From assembly GCF_034522235.1 (NCBI RefSeq), contig NZ_JAXHLN010000003.1, positions 1,674,001 to 1,738,000 of the forward strand: a DNA stretch of 64,000 bases. The letters are read 5' to 3'. The position numbers and the translations under genes are program-made. This document shows, in pieces, positions 19,772 through 27,199 of this stretch. This stretch comes from Thiohalophilus sp. (GTDB taxonomy: Bacteria; Pseudomonadota; Gammaproteobacteria; UBA6429; Thiohalophilaceae). The notes below the pieces were generated by a model. It ran no database searches. It was not told the origin of the DNA and saw only the letters and a program-made list of their open reading frames with translations. Position 1 is the stretch's first letter. Each line of letters begins with the position of its first letter.

Positions 19772-20815
19772 TTAAGCCGCTTGCTGCACCCGCTCAGGGT
19801 TGAGGGCCGTCGGTCCTACCGCTACCCAGTTTCTCGTTCTGCCGGACCATCGCTGCGGGTTCCGCACCTTGGCCTGCTCGTAGATCCGATCACGCTGTTT
19901 CAGGATATCCCGGTCGTCGCCTCGATGCCGCTGCGCCGGCGTCACAAATTTCAGCGCACTGTGGCAGTGGCGGTTGTTGTACCAGTCGACAAATTTCAGC
20001 ATCCAGTCACGAGCCTCTTCCAGCGTGGCAAATCCCTGCGATGGCCAGGCCGGACAATACTTCAGTGTCCGAAACAGCGACTCGGAAAACGCATTGTCGT
20101 TGCTCACTCGCGGCCGACTGTATGACGGCGATATGCCCAGATCCGCCAGCTTGATCCGCAGCGTCTGCGATTTCATCGGGCTGCCGTTGTCCGCATGCAA
20201 GACCAGCGGTTGGCGAAAGCACCGCTCGGCCAGCACGCTGCGCTGCACCAGCGGTGCGGCCAACTCGCCGGCCTCTCGCTCGTGGACTTCCCAGCCGACG
20301 ATTTTGCGGCTGTAGATGTCCTCAATGAGGTACAGGTACCAAAACAGTCCACGCACCCGGCTGGGCATCCAGCTGATGTCCCACGACCACACCTGGTTCG
20401 GCCCGTCGGCCACATGCGTGGTCGGCGCCTTCGTTTTCTTCGGCGCCTGGGCCCGGCCCCGGTGATGCCGCTGGCCCGCCGCATGCAGTACCCGGTAGAA
20501 GCTCGACTCACAGGCGATATATTCACCCCGGTCCGCCAGCTTCGGCACGATCTGGCTCGGCGGCAGTGACGCAAACTCGGGTTCATTGCACACGGTCAGG
20601 ATACGCTCGCGCTCCTCGGGCGTGAGCTTGTTCGCCGGCTCGGGCCTGATAGCATCAGGCCGTCGGTCGGCATGAACTTCCCCACCCTGGGTCCATCGCT
20701 GCAGAGTGCGTACAGTGATGCCGATTTCCTTGCAGGCCCGCGCCTTGCGGGCTCCAGCGCTCACCGCCTCCTCAATATAACCCACCAGTTTGCGCCGCTC
20801 CGGGAGCGAGGTCAT
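19772..20815 (-). CDS. IS3-family transposase OrfB (DDE domain)
   Basis: A 347-residue protein with an N-terminal helix-turn-helix (ACKEIGITVRTLQRW) and an rve integrase core. The catalytic acids are visible in WSWDISWM, LHADNGSPM and SNDNAFSES, giving the D-D-E triad. In IS3 elements the active enzyme is usually an OrfAB fusion made by -1 frameshifting. Here the OrfB frame is reached by slipping at AAAAAAG (20848-20854). An ATG at 20815 also allows separate OrfB by ATGA coupling. All catalytic residues are present, so the element may still be active. Confidence 0.92.
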   Translation of the reverse strand: MTSLPERRKLVGYIEEAVSAGARKARACKEIGITVRTLQRWTQGGEVHADRRPDAIRPEPANKLTPEERERILTVCNEPEFASLPPSQIVPKLADRGEYIACESSFYRVLHAAGQRHHRGRAQAPKKTKAPTTHVADGPNQVWSWDISWMPSRVRGLFWYLYLIEDIYSRKIVGWEVHEREAGELAAPLVQRSVLAERCFRQPLVLHADNGSPMKSQTLRIKLADLGISPSYSRPRVSNDNAFSESLFRTLKYCPAWPSQGFATLEEARDWMLKFVDWYNNRHCHSALKFVTPAQRHRGDDRDILKQRDRIYEQAKVRNPQRWSGRTRNWVAVGPTALNPERVQQAA

Positions 20816-21309
20816 CCTTCCTCGTCGTCCCCCCAGAGGGCGTTCAACTTTTTTCGCAGGGCCAGCAGCGCGGCGGTCTCTGCCAGCGCCTTGTCCTTGC
20901 GCCGCAGTTCCCGCTCCAGCTCCTTGATACGCTTTTTATCCTCGCGGGCCTGGGCCTTCTCAGCCTGTCGCCGACTGGCCGCCTGGTCCGCTCCGGTCTC
21001 ACAGGCCGTGCGCCAGGCCTTCACCTGCTCGGGGTATAACCCCTTACCACGGCAATACTCACTCAGCTCCGCTTCACTCAGGCCGGCGGTCTCCACCACC
21101 ACCGCCAGCTTCGCTTCACCCGACCAGTCGTCGCTTTGTTTTCCGTTTCCCGGCACCGGGACCCCCTGTTCTCTGGCTTGTTTTCGCCAATTATACAGGG
21201 TCATTTCGCTGATCCCTTCCTCTCGAGCCACATCGGCTACACTTCGGTTTTGCGGGGGCAACAGCATGCACATCACGGCAGCCTTGCGTTCTTCTGAATA
21301 ACGGGGCAT
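20812..21309 (-). CDS. IS3-family transposase OrfA (helix-turn-helix)
   Basis: A 165-residue DNA-binding subunit starting MPRYSEERKAAVMCMLLPPQ. It has a helix-turn-helix around SVADVAREEGISEMTLYNWRK and a C-terminal leucine-zipper-like coiled coil (IKELERELRRKDKALAETAALL) used for multimerisation with OrfAB. The start at 21309 was preferred over an upstream in-frame extension that runs into the terminal repeat. It overlaps orfB by 4 bp. Confidence 0.9.
   Translation of the reverse strand: MPRYSEERKAAVMCMLLPPQNRSVADVAREEGISEMTLYNWRKQAREQGVPVPGNGKQSDDWSGEAKLAVVVETAGLSEAELSEYCRGKGLYPEQVKAWRTACETGADQAASRRQAEKAQAREDKKRIKELERELRRKDKALAETAALLALRKKLNALWGDDEEG
20848..20854 (-). promoter_or_regulatory. 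Programmed -1 frameshift site (A AAA AAG)
   Basis: On the minus strand the heptamer AAAAAAG falls in the orfA frame as cgA AAA AAG, the canonical slippery sequence. Slipping back one base leads without a stop into the orfB frame (KKVERPLGGRRGRMTSLPE), giving an OrfAB fusion. Confidence 0.8.
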
Positions 21310-21384
21310 TTCTCGTCGCTTTCCACCCCCTGTCTTGGTTACTTTCTGATTCAGAAGAGGCGACAACTATCCTGACACAGGGGG

Positions 21385-21669
21385 CGAATGACAAACCGGC
21401 ATGATCGGGACATTCTTTGCCCATCCTGCACCTGCTTCAAAATTTATCCATGGTTTTATAACTGATGCGGAGCTACAGAGTAGAATAAGAATTTTACTCT
21501 CTGAAAGTGCTTGGCTAATTTTATCCAGCCATTTGCTCCCGGCAGGGATGTCATCAGAGTCACTGCTTACAAAAACGCGCACACCACCACTAAACGTAGA
21601 TTCAATCCATTCTTTCAAAATCTTTGCCAAGGGCGCTTCACTAGATATGTGACTTATAAATATGTCCAT
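21385..21669 (-). pseudogene. N-terminal half of an IS-split TIR-domain gene
   Basis: The first 95 or so residues form a TIR domain: MDIFISHISSEAPLAKILKEW at the start (BB-loop region DSDDIPAGSKWLDKI), then ILLCSSASVIKPWINFEAGA with a candidate catalytic Glu, then PIMPVCHS where the IS interrupts. Reading on into the IS adds only PPVSG before a stop. Bacterial TIR proteins often consume NAD in anti-phage defence. The gene follows the two-TM gene by 66 bp and precedes the excisionase-like pair, suggesting a four-gene unit before the insertion. Confidence 0.8.
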
Positions 21670-21735
21670 TTATATTAAACTCGGGTTTTGCGTTACAGAT
21701 TGTGTTTTATATCAACTATCATGCATTTAATTTGA

Positions 21736-22524
21736 CTATTTTCCTTCTTGTTTAGCTAATACTTCCTCTTTCATGACTTGGACTTCTCCCCAATACTCAC
21801 TGTAACCTTCCAGAAAATCTAATACGCCGAATTGATCGATTGGAATCGCCCCCTTTGCGAATAGCATTTTATCATCTACTGCTCGAAGAGGGTCTTCGTT
21901 TCCTTCTTTCCATTTGGCAAAACTGAAAATAATCGCTATCGAATTTATTGCTATAGTGTCAGCGTCATATTGATTTCCGCTAGGACAAAAATATGCTTTG
22001 GTGAAGTTGCTATTGTTAAAATCCATCAATTTATAAAATTGGAATCTCCAGTATTCTTCATGTTCGTCAATTATCTCTTTGTGTTCATTCTCAGTTATTC
22101 TGGATTTTAATCTGTCGAATCGGAGTATCATCCGGGCTGTCGTAAGCCATAATAATCTGTCATTTCTTGGCGGAAAAATATGCTTTCCATTATCTGTGAA
22201 AATCTCATAAGATCTTTCAAGAATTCTTATAGATTCTTTTAAAAAGGTTTCAGAAGCTTTGTATTTATCTTCATGTGAATGTCTGGCTTGATTGAGGCGA
22301 TATAAGAAAAATGCAACTATTGCGCTACCTGCAATTGCTAGTGAGCCTATTGTTTGAAAAATTGGATGATTATCATTTACCCATTTAACAACTGACCATT
22401 CAGCAGCAGCCGGATCTTCTGCACTGATGGTAGCTATAATTATTATTGTGATAAGAGTAAGTATTATTCCAATAAAAATGCCAAACCAAATAGTTCCGTC
22501 ATTTGAAGATTGGGCAGATGACAT
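21736..22524 (-). CDS. Two-TM membrane protein with cytoplasmic domain, unknown
   Basis: A 262-residue protein with two hydrophobic segments (residues about 10-34 and 55-75) followed by a mostly helical soluble domain rich in charged and aromatic residues (LKESIRILERSYEIF, then DEHEEYWRFQFYKLMDFNN). I do not recognise a family. The ATG at 22524 is preceded by AAGGA eight bases upstream; an upstream extension to 22593 lacks support. It is AT-rich and heads the minus-strand unit with the TIR gene. A membrane protein paired with a TIR sensor or NADase is a layout seen in defence loci, but that is inference. Confidence 0.6.
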   Translation of the reverse strand: MSSAQSSNDGTIWFGIFIGIILTLITIIIIATISAEDPAAAEWSVVKWVNDNHPIFQTIGSLAIAGSAIVAFFLYRLNQARHSHEDKYKASETFLKESIRILERSYEIFTDNGKHIFPPRNDRLLWLTTARMILRFDRLKSRITENEHKEIIDEHEEYWRFQFYKLMDFNNSNFTKAYFCPSGNQYDADTIAINSIAIIFSFAKWKEGNEDPLRAVDDKMLFAKGAIPIDQFGVLDFLEGYSEYWGEVQVMKEEVLAKQEGK

Positions 22525-22907
22525 TTGCTTCATCCTTGGTTTCTGCAAGAAGTAAAATTCATAAAAATAATACGGAATTTCCCTAATACCCACTCAAGAT
22601 GTGTATTACTACACTTTGGATCAATCAAGCTCAAAATGGAAGGGTTTCCAGTAAATATGAGTTGTCTCTCAAAGCACCTGGCGATCAGTCACAGACAGAA
22701 ATGAATCAAGAACAATCTGGCGCACAAAAATTAACCACCCAAATTTCTGATATGCATTCCCTGAATCATTCTGGTATATTGCGCGCCTTCTGGAGACGGG
22801 CATTTATACAGAAGTGTCCAGAACAAGTCACTAATGACTGATTTCGCACACAGGGGAAAATGGACTTTTCCTTTATAATCAGGGGTTTGGAGGCCATTGG
22901 CGTCATT
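22525..22907. other. Island right-end non-coding region
   Basis: AT-rich DNA between the two-TM gene and the distal att repeat. It should hold the promoter of the minus-strand operon. The sequence AGTCACTAATGACT near 22828 echoes ATTAGTGACTAACTAAT near 18510 at the other island end, possibly recombinase or excisionase arm sites. I see no gene in it. Confidence 0.4.
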
Positions 22908-22957
<50 letters not shown>

Positions 22958-22964
22958 CCCTGAA

Positions 22965-22991
22965 AACCTCGGCCGCTCCCGAGGTTTTTTT
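22965..22991 (+). terminator. Rho-independent terminator
   Basis: Stem AACCTCGG/CCGAGGTT with a short loop and a T-run, just after the distal att copy. It was probably the original tRNA-Gly terminator before the island separated them. Confidence 0.85.
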
Positions 22992-23030
22992 GTGTAAACC
23001 CCGGGCAGAGTCCGGTAAAATAACGAATAT

Positions 23031-23104
23031 GGCCGGGTGGCAGAGTGGCTATGCAGCGGATTGCAAATCCGTGTACCTCGGTTCGACTCCGGGCCCGGCC
23101 TCCA
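23031..23104 (+). tRNA. tRNA-Cys(GCA)
   Basis: A 74-nt tRNA with acceptor GGCCGGG/CCCGGCC, anticodon stem-loop GCGGATTGCAAATCCGT with anticodon GCA, T-loop TTCGACT and encoded CCA. tRNA-Gly followed by tRNA-Cys downstream of pgsA is a common order. Confidence 0.97.
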
Positions 23105-23200
23105 TCTTTATTTCCCGCCAATTTCCCGGTATTGTCCCGGCCACATCCCCCGCGCATTGCCAAATTTACAACGTCTAACACAACGGCCTGTTCATTGAAT

Positions 23201-24256
23201 ATGAGCAAACAGATTAATATCTCGTCGTTCAGTCTGAGCTATGATGCGCGCAAGTCCTGTCTCGAATTATTCGAATTAGCGGTTGAAGATAAAAAGCTTG
23301 CCGACATTCTGCAGCGCAATGTCATTCAGCCGAATGTCGATCGCATTGTGGATGAATTTTACGATTTCATGCTGTCGCATGACAGTTTTCGGCCTTACCT
23401 CAAGGATGACGCCCTGGTCGCGCGACTGAAGGAGTCTCAACGCAGTTATCTAGATACGCTTGGGGTTGATTTTGATACACCCGGTTACTTTGAAGACCGG
23501 ATACGCGTTGGCGTTATTCATAAGCAGGTTGGTCTGTCGACAACGTTATATCAAGGCGCTTATACCAAACTACTTGGGATCATTATCGATAAAATTCCGG
23601 CCGCTGAACATCTCGGCGCAAGCCGTCGTGAGATTGCGTCGTTTGCCCGGCGCATAACCGCATTGGACATGTCGCTTGCTGTTCACGCCTATCACGTCGA
23701 GCGTATCGAGGAGATGCAGGTTTCTCTCAACACCCTTCGCAAAGAAGGCGCCCAGCTGCGCGATCAAGTCGCCACAGATGAATTGACCGGCGTCCATACG
23801 CGTAACCACATAATGGAAATTTTCTCCGGGGCTATGCGGCAAGCCCGGACGCAAAAGACCGGATTGGGTCTGGCTATGGTGGATCTGGATCATTTTAAAA
23901 GCATCAATGATACTTACGGGCACCTGGTAGGTGACAAGGTATTAAAAGAGATAGCTGGAAAAATTCAGGCGCTACTGCGCGGTGACGATTTAGTGGGGCG
24001 CTATGGCGGCGAAGAATTCATGATAATTTTGAACAATACTGATTTGGCAGGTGCAACGATTATCATGGAGCGCGTCCGCTCGACTGTTGCCCACATGCTG
24101 ATCGAGGTCGATATTGACCAGCCGATTCGGGTCACGCTCAGCGCGGGCGTTACCACGCTGCGTGAGGATGACACTGAAGATTCATTCTTCCATCGCGCCG
24201 ATGAAGCGCTGTATGACGCCAAGCGGAGCGGACGTAACCGTATCGCCTCCCGATAG
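23201..24256 (+). CDS. Globin-coupled diguanylate cyclase
   Basis: A 351-residue oxygen-sensing cyclase that would make c-di-GMP. The N-terminal protoglobin-like domain (residues about 10-170) has VGVIHKQVGLSTTLYQGAY, where the His is the likely haem ligand. The GGDEF domain (about 190-350) has ATDELTGVHTRN, VDLDHFKSINDTYGH and the catalytic GGEEF. No RxxD inhibitory site is obvious just before GGEEF. The ATG at 23201 begins MSKQINISSF; an upstream in-frame extension would overlap tRNA-Cys and is rejected. It appears monocistronic. Confidence 0.92.
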   Translation: MSKQINISSFSLSYDARKSCLELFELAVEDKKLADILQRNVIQPNVDRIVDEFYDFMLSHDSFRPYLKDDALVARLKESQRSYLDTLGVDFDTPGYFEDRIRVGVIHKQVGLSTTLYQGAYTKLLGIIIDKIPAAEHLGASRREIASFARRITALDMSLAVHAYHVERIEEMQVSLNTLRKEGAQLRDQVATDELTGVHTRNHIMEIFSGAMRQARTQKTGLGLAMVDLDHFKSINDTYGHLVGDKVLKEIAGKIQALLRGDDLVGRYGGEEFMIILNNTDLAGATIIMERVRSTVAHMLIEVDIDQPIRVTLSAGVTTLREDDTEDSFFHRADEALYDAKRSGRNRIASR

Positions 24257-24431
24257 AAGCGGGCGTCTGTCGTAGATCGGGAATCTCTTCATAATCAACA
24301 AGATATATTCAGCATGGATGGAAGAGTTTTGCCCTGGCATCGATTATATATTCAAACCGACTGATATTTGTGTAAAATACCTGTAGTCACACCGTAGCCC
24401 GGGTGGCGAAATTGGTAGACGCAAGGGACTT

Positions 24432-24728
24432 AAATAATTGAGCATCCGGCTCGGAAACGGCCGGCGTGAATGGAGTCAAATTCGGGGGAACCTCAGCACG
24501 TGCAGGTGGTGGCAATCCCGAGCTAAGCCCGATTAAACAGTATCGAGTTACGAGTACCGAACGTTCGGAAATTCCCTCGTCACTCGTACCTCGTCACTCG
24601 TCACTATCTCGGGAAAGTGTAGAGACTTGACGGCTCCTGCCTACGTTCTACGAGTAGAATAGGGTAAAGATAAAGTCCAGACCACGAATGCATTTAAACA
24701 ATGCCGCAGTTAAAGCTGTAGTGGTATG
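24432..24728 (+). ncRNA. Group I intron (IC3-like) in tRNA-Leu
   Basis: A 297-nt intron starts AAATAATTGAGC and ends in G, like the cyanobacterial tRNA-Leu intron. Core elements in order: P, TTCGGGGGAACCT; Q, GGCAATCCCGAGCTAAGCC; R, GTGTAGAGACTTGACGG; S, AGGGTAAAGATAAAGTCC. The internal guide GAG can pair with CTT at the exon end, giving the required U-G at the 5' splice site. No homing endonuclease is encoded. Self-splicing is expected from the intact core. Confidence 0.92.
24543..24605 (+). repeat. Dispersed CTCGTCAC repeat inside the intron
   Basis: Between intron elements Q and R, where P6 lies, is about 60 bp of CTCGTCACTCGTACCTCGTCAC-like sequence. Similar strings occur at 12335-12370 and 54245-54400. 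It can fold on itself (TACGAGT with ACTCGTA), so it may simply extend P6. Confidence 0.6.
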
Positions 24729-24759
24729 AAAATCCCTCGGTCATTGCGACCGTGCCGGT

Positions 24760-24783
24760 TCGATTCCGGCCCCGGGCACCATT
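24760..24783 (+). repeat. att-like repeat, tRNA-Leu side
   Basis: The last 24 bases of the tRNA-Leu T-arm and acceptor region plus two flanking T recur at 27339-27362. Confidence 0.8.
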
Positions 24784-24851
24784 TATAGAAGTCGCTAGAC
24801 GATAGCTCAATCTGTTGAAACGGATTAACACTTTAGGGACGCATTAAAGAA

Positions 24852-25499
24852 ATGGCTTTTTCCGGTCGCCGCAGGCGCGTGCTGGGCTCAAGAAAAACTT
24901 TAGCTTTTCTGGTCGCTTCCGTTTTGTTGCTTACAAAGCCACTAGCTGCAACGGAGCCGGTCCGCTCGCTGTACGAGGCACGGACGCAACACGTCATCCT
25001 GCAACAGTGGGACCTGAGTTGTGGTGCTGCGGCGCTGGCCACGGTGCTGCGCTACCAACACAGCGAGCCGGTGACGGAGCGGTCCGTGGCGCTGGGCCTC
25101 ATCGACCGGGAAGAATACATCGAGAACCCACGGCTCGTGCGGCTCCGGCAGGGGTTCTCGTTGTTCGATATGAAGCAGTTTGTCGACGGCTTGGGTTACC
25201 AGGGAATCGGCCTGGGCCAGTTAACGTATACAGACTTGCTCGAACGCGCTCCGATCATCGTCCCGGTTGACCTGCGGGGCTATCCGCACTTCGTTGTGTT
25301 TCGCGGTGCGACCCAACAAACCGTTCTCGTGGCGGACCCGGCCTTCGGGAATCTCTCGGTCTCCCGGGAGAAGTTCATCGAGGCATGGATCGACTACCCT
25401 GAACTCGGACAGGTCGGTTTCATTGTGACGAAGGACGGGGACCCGGCGCCGCCGAACAGGTTGGCTGTTTATGCCACTGACTTTACCATCGTTCGCTAA
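24852..25499 (+). CDS. Periplasmic C39-family peptidase, FapD-like
   Basis: A 215-residue protein with an Arg-rich N-terminus and signal sequence (residues about 15-35, cleaved near LAATEP), then a C39 papain-like fold: catalytic Cys in QQWDLSCGAAALATVL near residue 57, His in YPHFVVFRG near 142, and Asp in VADPAFG near 156. C39 peptidases cut after double-glycine-type leaders. Unlike bacteriocin exporters, it has no ABC or membrane domain, as with FapD of the Fap amyloid system. Its last 26 codons overlap no other well-supported start. The neighbours support a secretion or maturation role. Confidence 0.82.
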   Translation: MAFSGRRRRVLGSRKTLAFLVASVLLLTKPLAATEPVRSLYEARTQHVILQQWDLSCGAAALATVLRYQHSEPVTERSVALGLIDREEYIENPRLVRLRQGFSLFDMKQFVDGLGYQGIGLGQLTYTDLLERAPIIVPVDLRGYPHFVVFRGATQQTVLVADPAFGNLSVSREKFIEAWIDYPELGQVGFIVTKDGDPAPPNRLAVYATDFTIVR

Positions 25500-25521
25500 C
25501 GTTCATCACCGGGGGCTACGG

Positions 25522-26682
25522 ATGACGCGCACTCTGACCGCCACCACAGCGGTGGCAGCCGTTCTCGCACTCAGCACCGACACCGCGCAGGCTCAACAGG
25601 AACCAACCGTAGAGCAGTTGCAGCAGAAGCTCGAACAGCGCGACAAGGTGATCATGGAGTTGCTGGAACGCGTAGAGCGGCTGGAACGCCGGGTTGGCGT
25701 AGACGGTACGCGCGAAACCATTAAGCGTGCCGAGCAGGCATCAGAGTCGCAGCAGGAAGCTAACAGCCAGCCGAAACCTGACACCGAGGCAGAGCAGACT
25801 ACCAGCAGTTCGGCCCCCGGCAAGGTGGTGGTAGAGGAAGGGGAAGCCGAACGCGCCCTTGAACGCTCGCTAACCAGTGAGGGTGCCCTTCTGTTGCGCG
25901 CAGGGCGCATGGAAGTGGAACCGAGCCTGACCTATACCCGCGATACCGATAACACACCGTCTCTGGCGACCGTCGGGGGTAACACCGCTGCTGTTCGACT
26001 CGAACGAAACTCAGACAGCCTGACCGTCGATCTAGCCATACGGCTGGGCTTGCCGTTCGACAGCCAATTGGAATTCGGTGTGCCGTACCGTTGGCGATCT
26101 GTCGAGCAAGTCACTTCGGTCGGGTTTTCGCCCGTTGCTACAAGCAGCGACAGTGCGTCAGCAGTCGGGGATTTTCGCATCGGCGTCGCCAAGACACTCC
26201 TGCGTGAAGGGTTGTGGCAGCCGGACCTCATTGGCCGGATAACCTGGGACACGGCGAGCGGCGATGACGCCGAGAATGGTGTTTCGCTCGGCGGCGGGTA
26301 TGACGAAGTTCGTGGCTCGCTCACCGCGGTGAAGCGTCAGGACCCTATCGCGTTCGTTACCGGGCTTAGCTACCAGCACGTCTTTGAGAATAACGACGTT
26401 CAGCCCGGGGCCAGCTACACGACCAGCCTGTCAGGTGTGGTAGCACTAAGTCCTGAAACCTCTGTGAGCCTTGGTGTATCCGGTGGTTACCAGGAAGAAT
26501 TCGAGATTGATGGCCAAGAGCGCGAGGGCAGCGACAGCGTGTTGGGGCGGTTGAACCTCGGGGCTTCAACGCTGCTGGCTCCGGGCGTGCTGTTCAATGT
26601 ATCCACCGGCATCGGGCTAACCGAAGACAGCGACGATTTCAGCGTAACCTTCTCGGTACCGATCCAGTTCGATGCGTTTTGA
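25522..26682 (+). CDS. FapF-like coiled-coil outer membrane beta-barrel protein
   Basis: A 386-residue exported protein with a signal peptide (residues 1-24, ending AQAQ). A predicted coiled coil follows (EQLQQKLEQRDKVIMELLERVERLE), then a low-complexity Ser/Gln/Glu linker, then GALLLRAGRMEVEPSLTYTR and alternating strands typical of a beta-barrel, ending in a C-terminal Phe (IQFDAF) as outer membrane proteins do. FapF, the Fap amyloid export pore, has the same layout of coiled coil plus barrel. The ATG at 25522 is chosen because the signal peptide starts there; a longer frame from 25471 overlaps the peptidase gene. Confidence 0.72.
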   Translation: MTRTLTATTAVAAVLALSTDTAQAQQEPTVEQLQQKLEQRDKVIMELLERVERLERRVGVDGTRETIKRAEQASESQQEANSQPKPDTEAEQTTSSSAPGKVVVEEGEAERALERSLTSEGALLLRAGRMEVEPSLTYTRDTDNTPSLATVGGNTAAVRLERNSDSLTVDLAIRLGLPFDSQLEFGVPYRWRSVEQVTSVGFSPVATSSDSASAVGDFRIGVAKTLLREGLWQPDLIGRITWDTASGDDAENGVSLGGGYDEVRGSLTAVKRQDPIAFVTGLSYQHVFENNDVQPGASYTTSLSGVVALSPETSVSLGVSGGYQEEFEIDGQEREGSDSVLGRLNLGASTLLAPGVLFNVSTGIGLTEDSDDFSVTFSVPIQFDAF

Positions 26683-26823
26683 GCGAAAACGCATAACGGA
26701 GTTTCGGTTAGTAAATGGTGAATATTGGTATATAATAAAACTATTATATTAGCGGCATTGTTAGACACGTGGCGAAAATGCATGTAGGTTTACGAACCAT
26801 CCATCAAAAAACGGAGACGATTT

Positions 26824-27105
26824 ATGAAGACTATAGTTGGCGCATTTGCGTTCTTGCTTATGGTACCTGCGGCGATGGCAGAAGAACCCATGCAGTTAGA
26901 TGACAACCAGATGGACAGGATCGTTGCGGGTAACGACCTGGGCACGGCACCGGACCAGATTGCGATCAATTTCCCGGATTCATTCTCCTCGGGTAAGGGG
27001 CCTTTGCAGGTCACTGGGGTCGAGATGGTAATGCCGGGCGATAACGTGTCCTCGGTTATTCTTAAGGCGAAAAAAGCGTTTCTTAAGGCGAAAAAAGCGT
27101 TCTAA
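26824..27105 (+). CDS. Small secreted protein with double-glycine-like motif, candidate substrate
   Basis: A 93-residue protein with a Sec signal peptide (residues 1-19, ending AMA), then MQLDDNQMDRIVAGNDLG, which resembles a double-glycine leader (LxxxxMDxIxAG) cut by C39 peptidases, here after residue 38. The rest is short and acidic to neutral and ends with two exact copies of LKAKKAF, encoded by a tandem 21-bp repeat. It lies 141 bp downstream of the FapF-like gene. I know of no family with this exact tail. A secreted peptide or surface polymer subunit is plausible. Confidence 0.65.
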   Translation: MKTIVGAFAFLLMVPAAMAEEPMQLDDNQMDRIVAGNDLGTAPDQIAINFPDSFSSGKGPLQVTGVEMVMPGDNVSSVILKAKKAFLKAKKAF

Positions 27106-27199
27106 AAATAAATTCCTGAAGGGTTCTGTCCCGTTTTCACTGACGGTTGTAAAACGTCTGAAAACGCCAGATCGCGTTTCGCAACCCGCCGTTTCATGC

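Larger units (their letters stand above)
19736..21384 (-). mobile_element. IS3-family insertion sequence
   Basis: A 1,649-bp element with two overlapping minus-strand genes. Imperfect terminal inverted repeats share GATAGTTGTCGCC near both ends. A 4-bp direct repeat CGAA flanks the element at 19732-19735 and 21385-21388, and removing the element with one CGAA restores the TIR reading frame, which supports these exact ends. It is GC-rich compared with the AT-rich island it entered. Confidence 0.85.
24397..24781 (+). tRNA. tRNA-Leu(UAA) interrupted by a group I intron
   Basis: Exon 1 is 24397-24431 and exon 2 is 24729-24781. Joined, they give an 88-nt class II tRNA: acceptor GCCCGGG/CCCGGGC, anticodon loop CTTAAAA (anticodon TAA), a variable arm, T-loop TTCGATT and encoded CCA. 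The break falls after the first anticodon base, the same place as in cyanobacterial and plastid tRNA-Leu(UAA). Its 3' end is duplicated at 27339-27362. Confidence 0.95.

Noticed and set aside
22599-22841. 80-codon plus-strand frame at the island's right end
   Set aside because: No ribosome site, no recognisable motif, and it lies where the promoter of the minus-strand operon should be.
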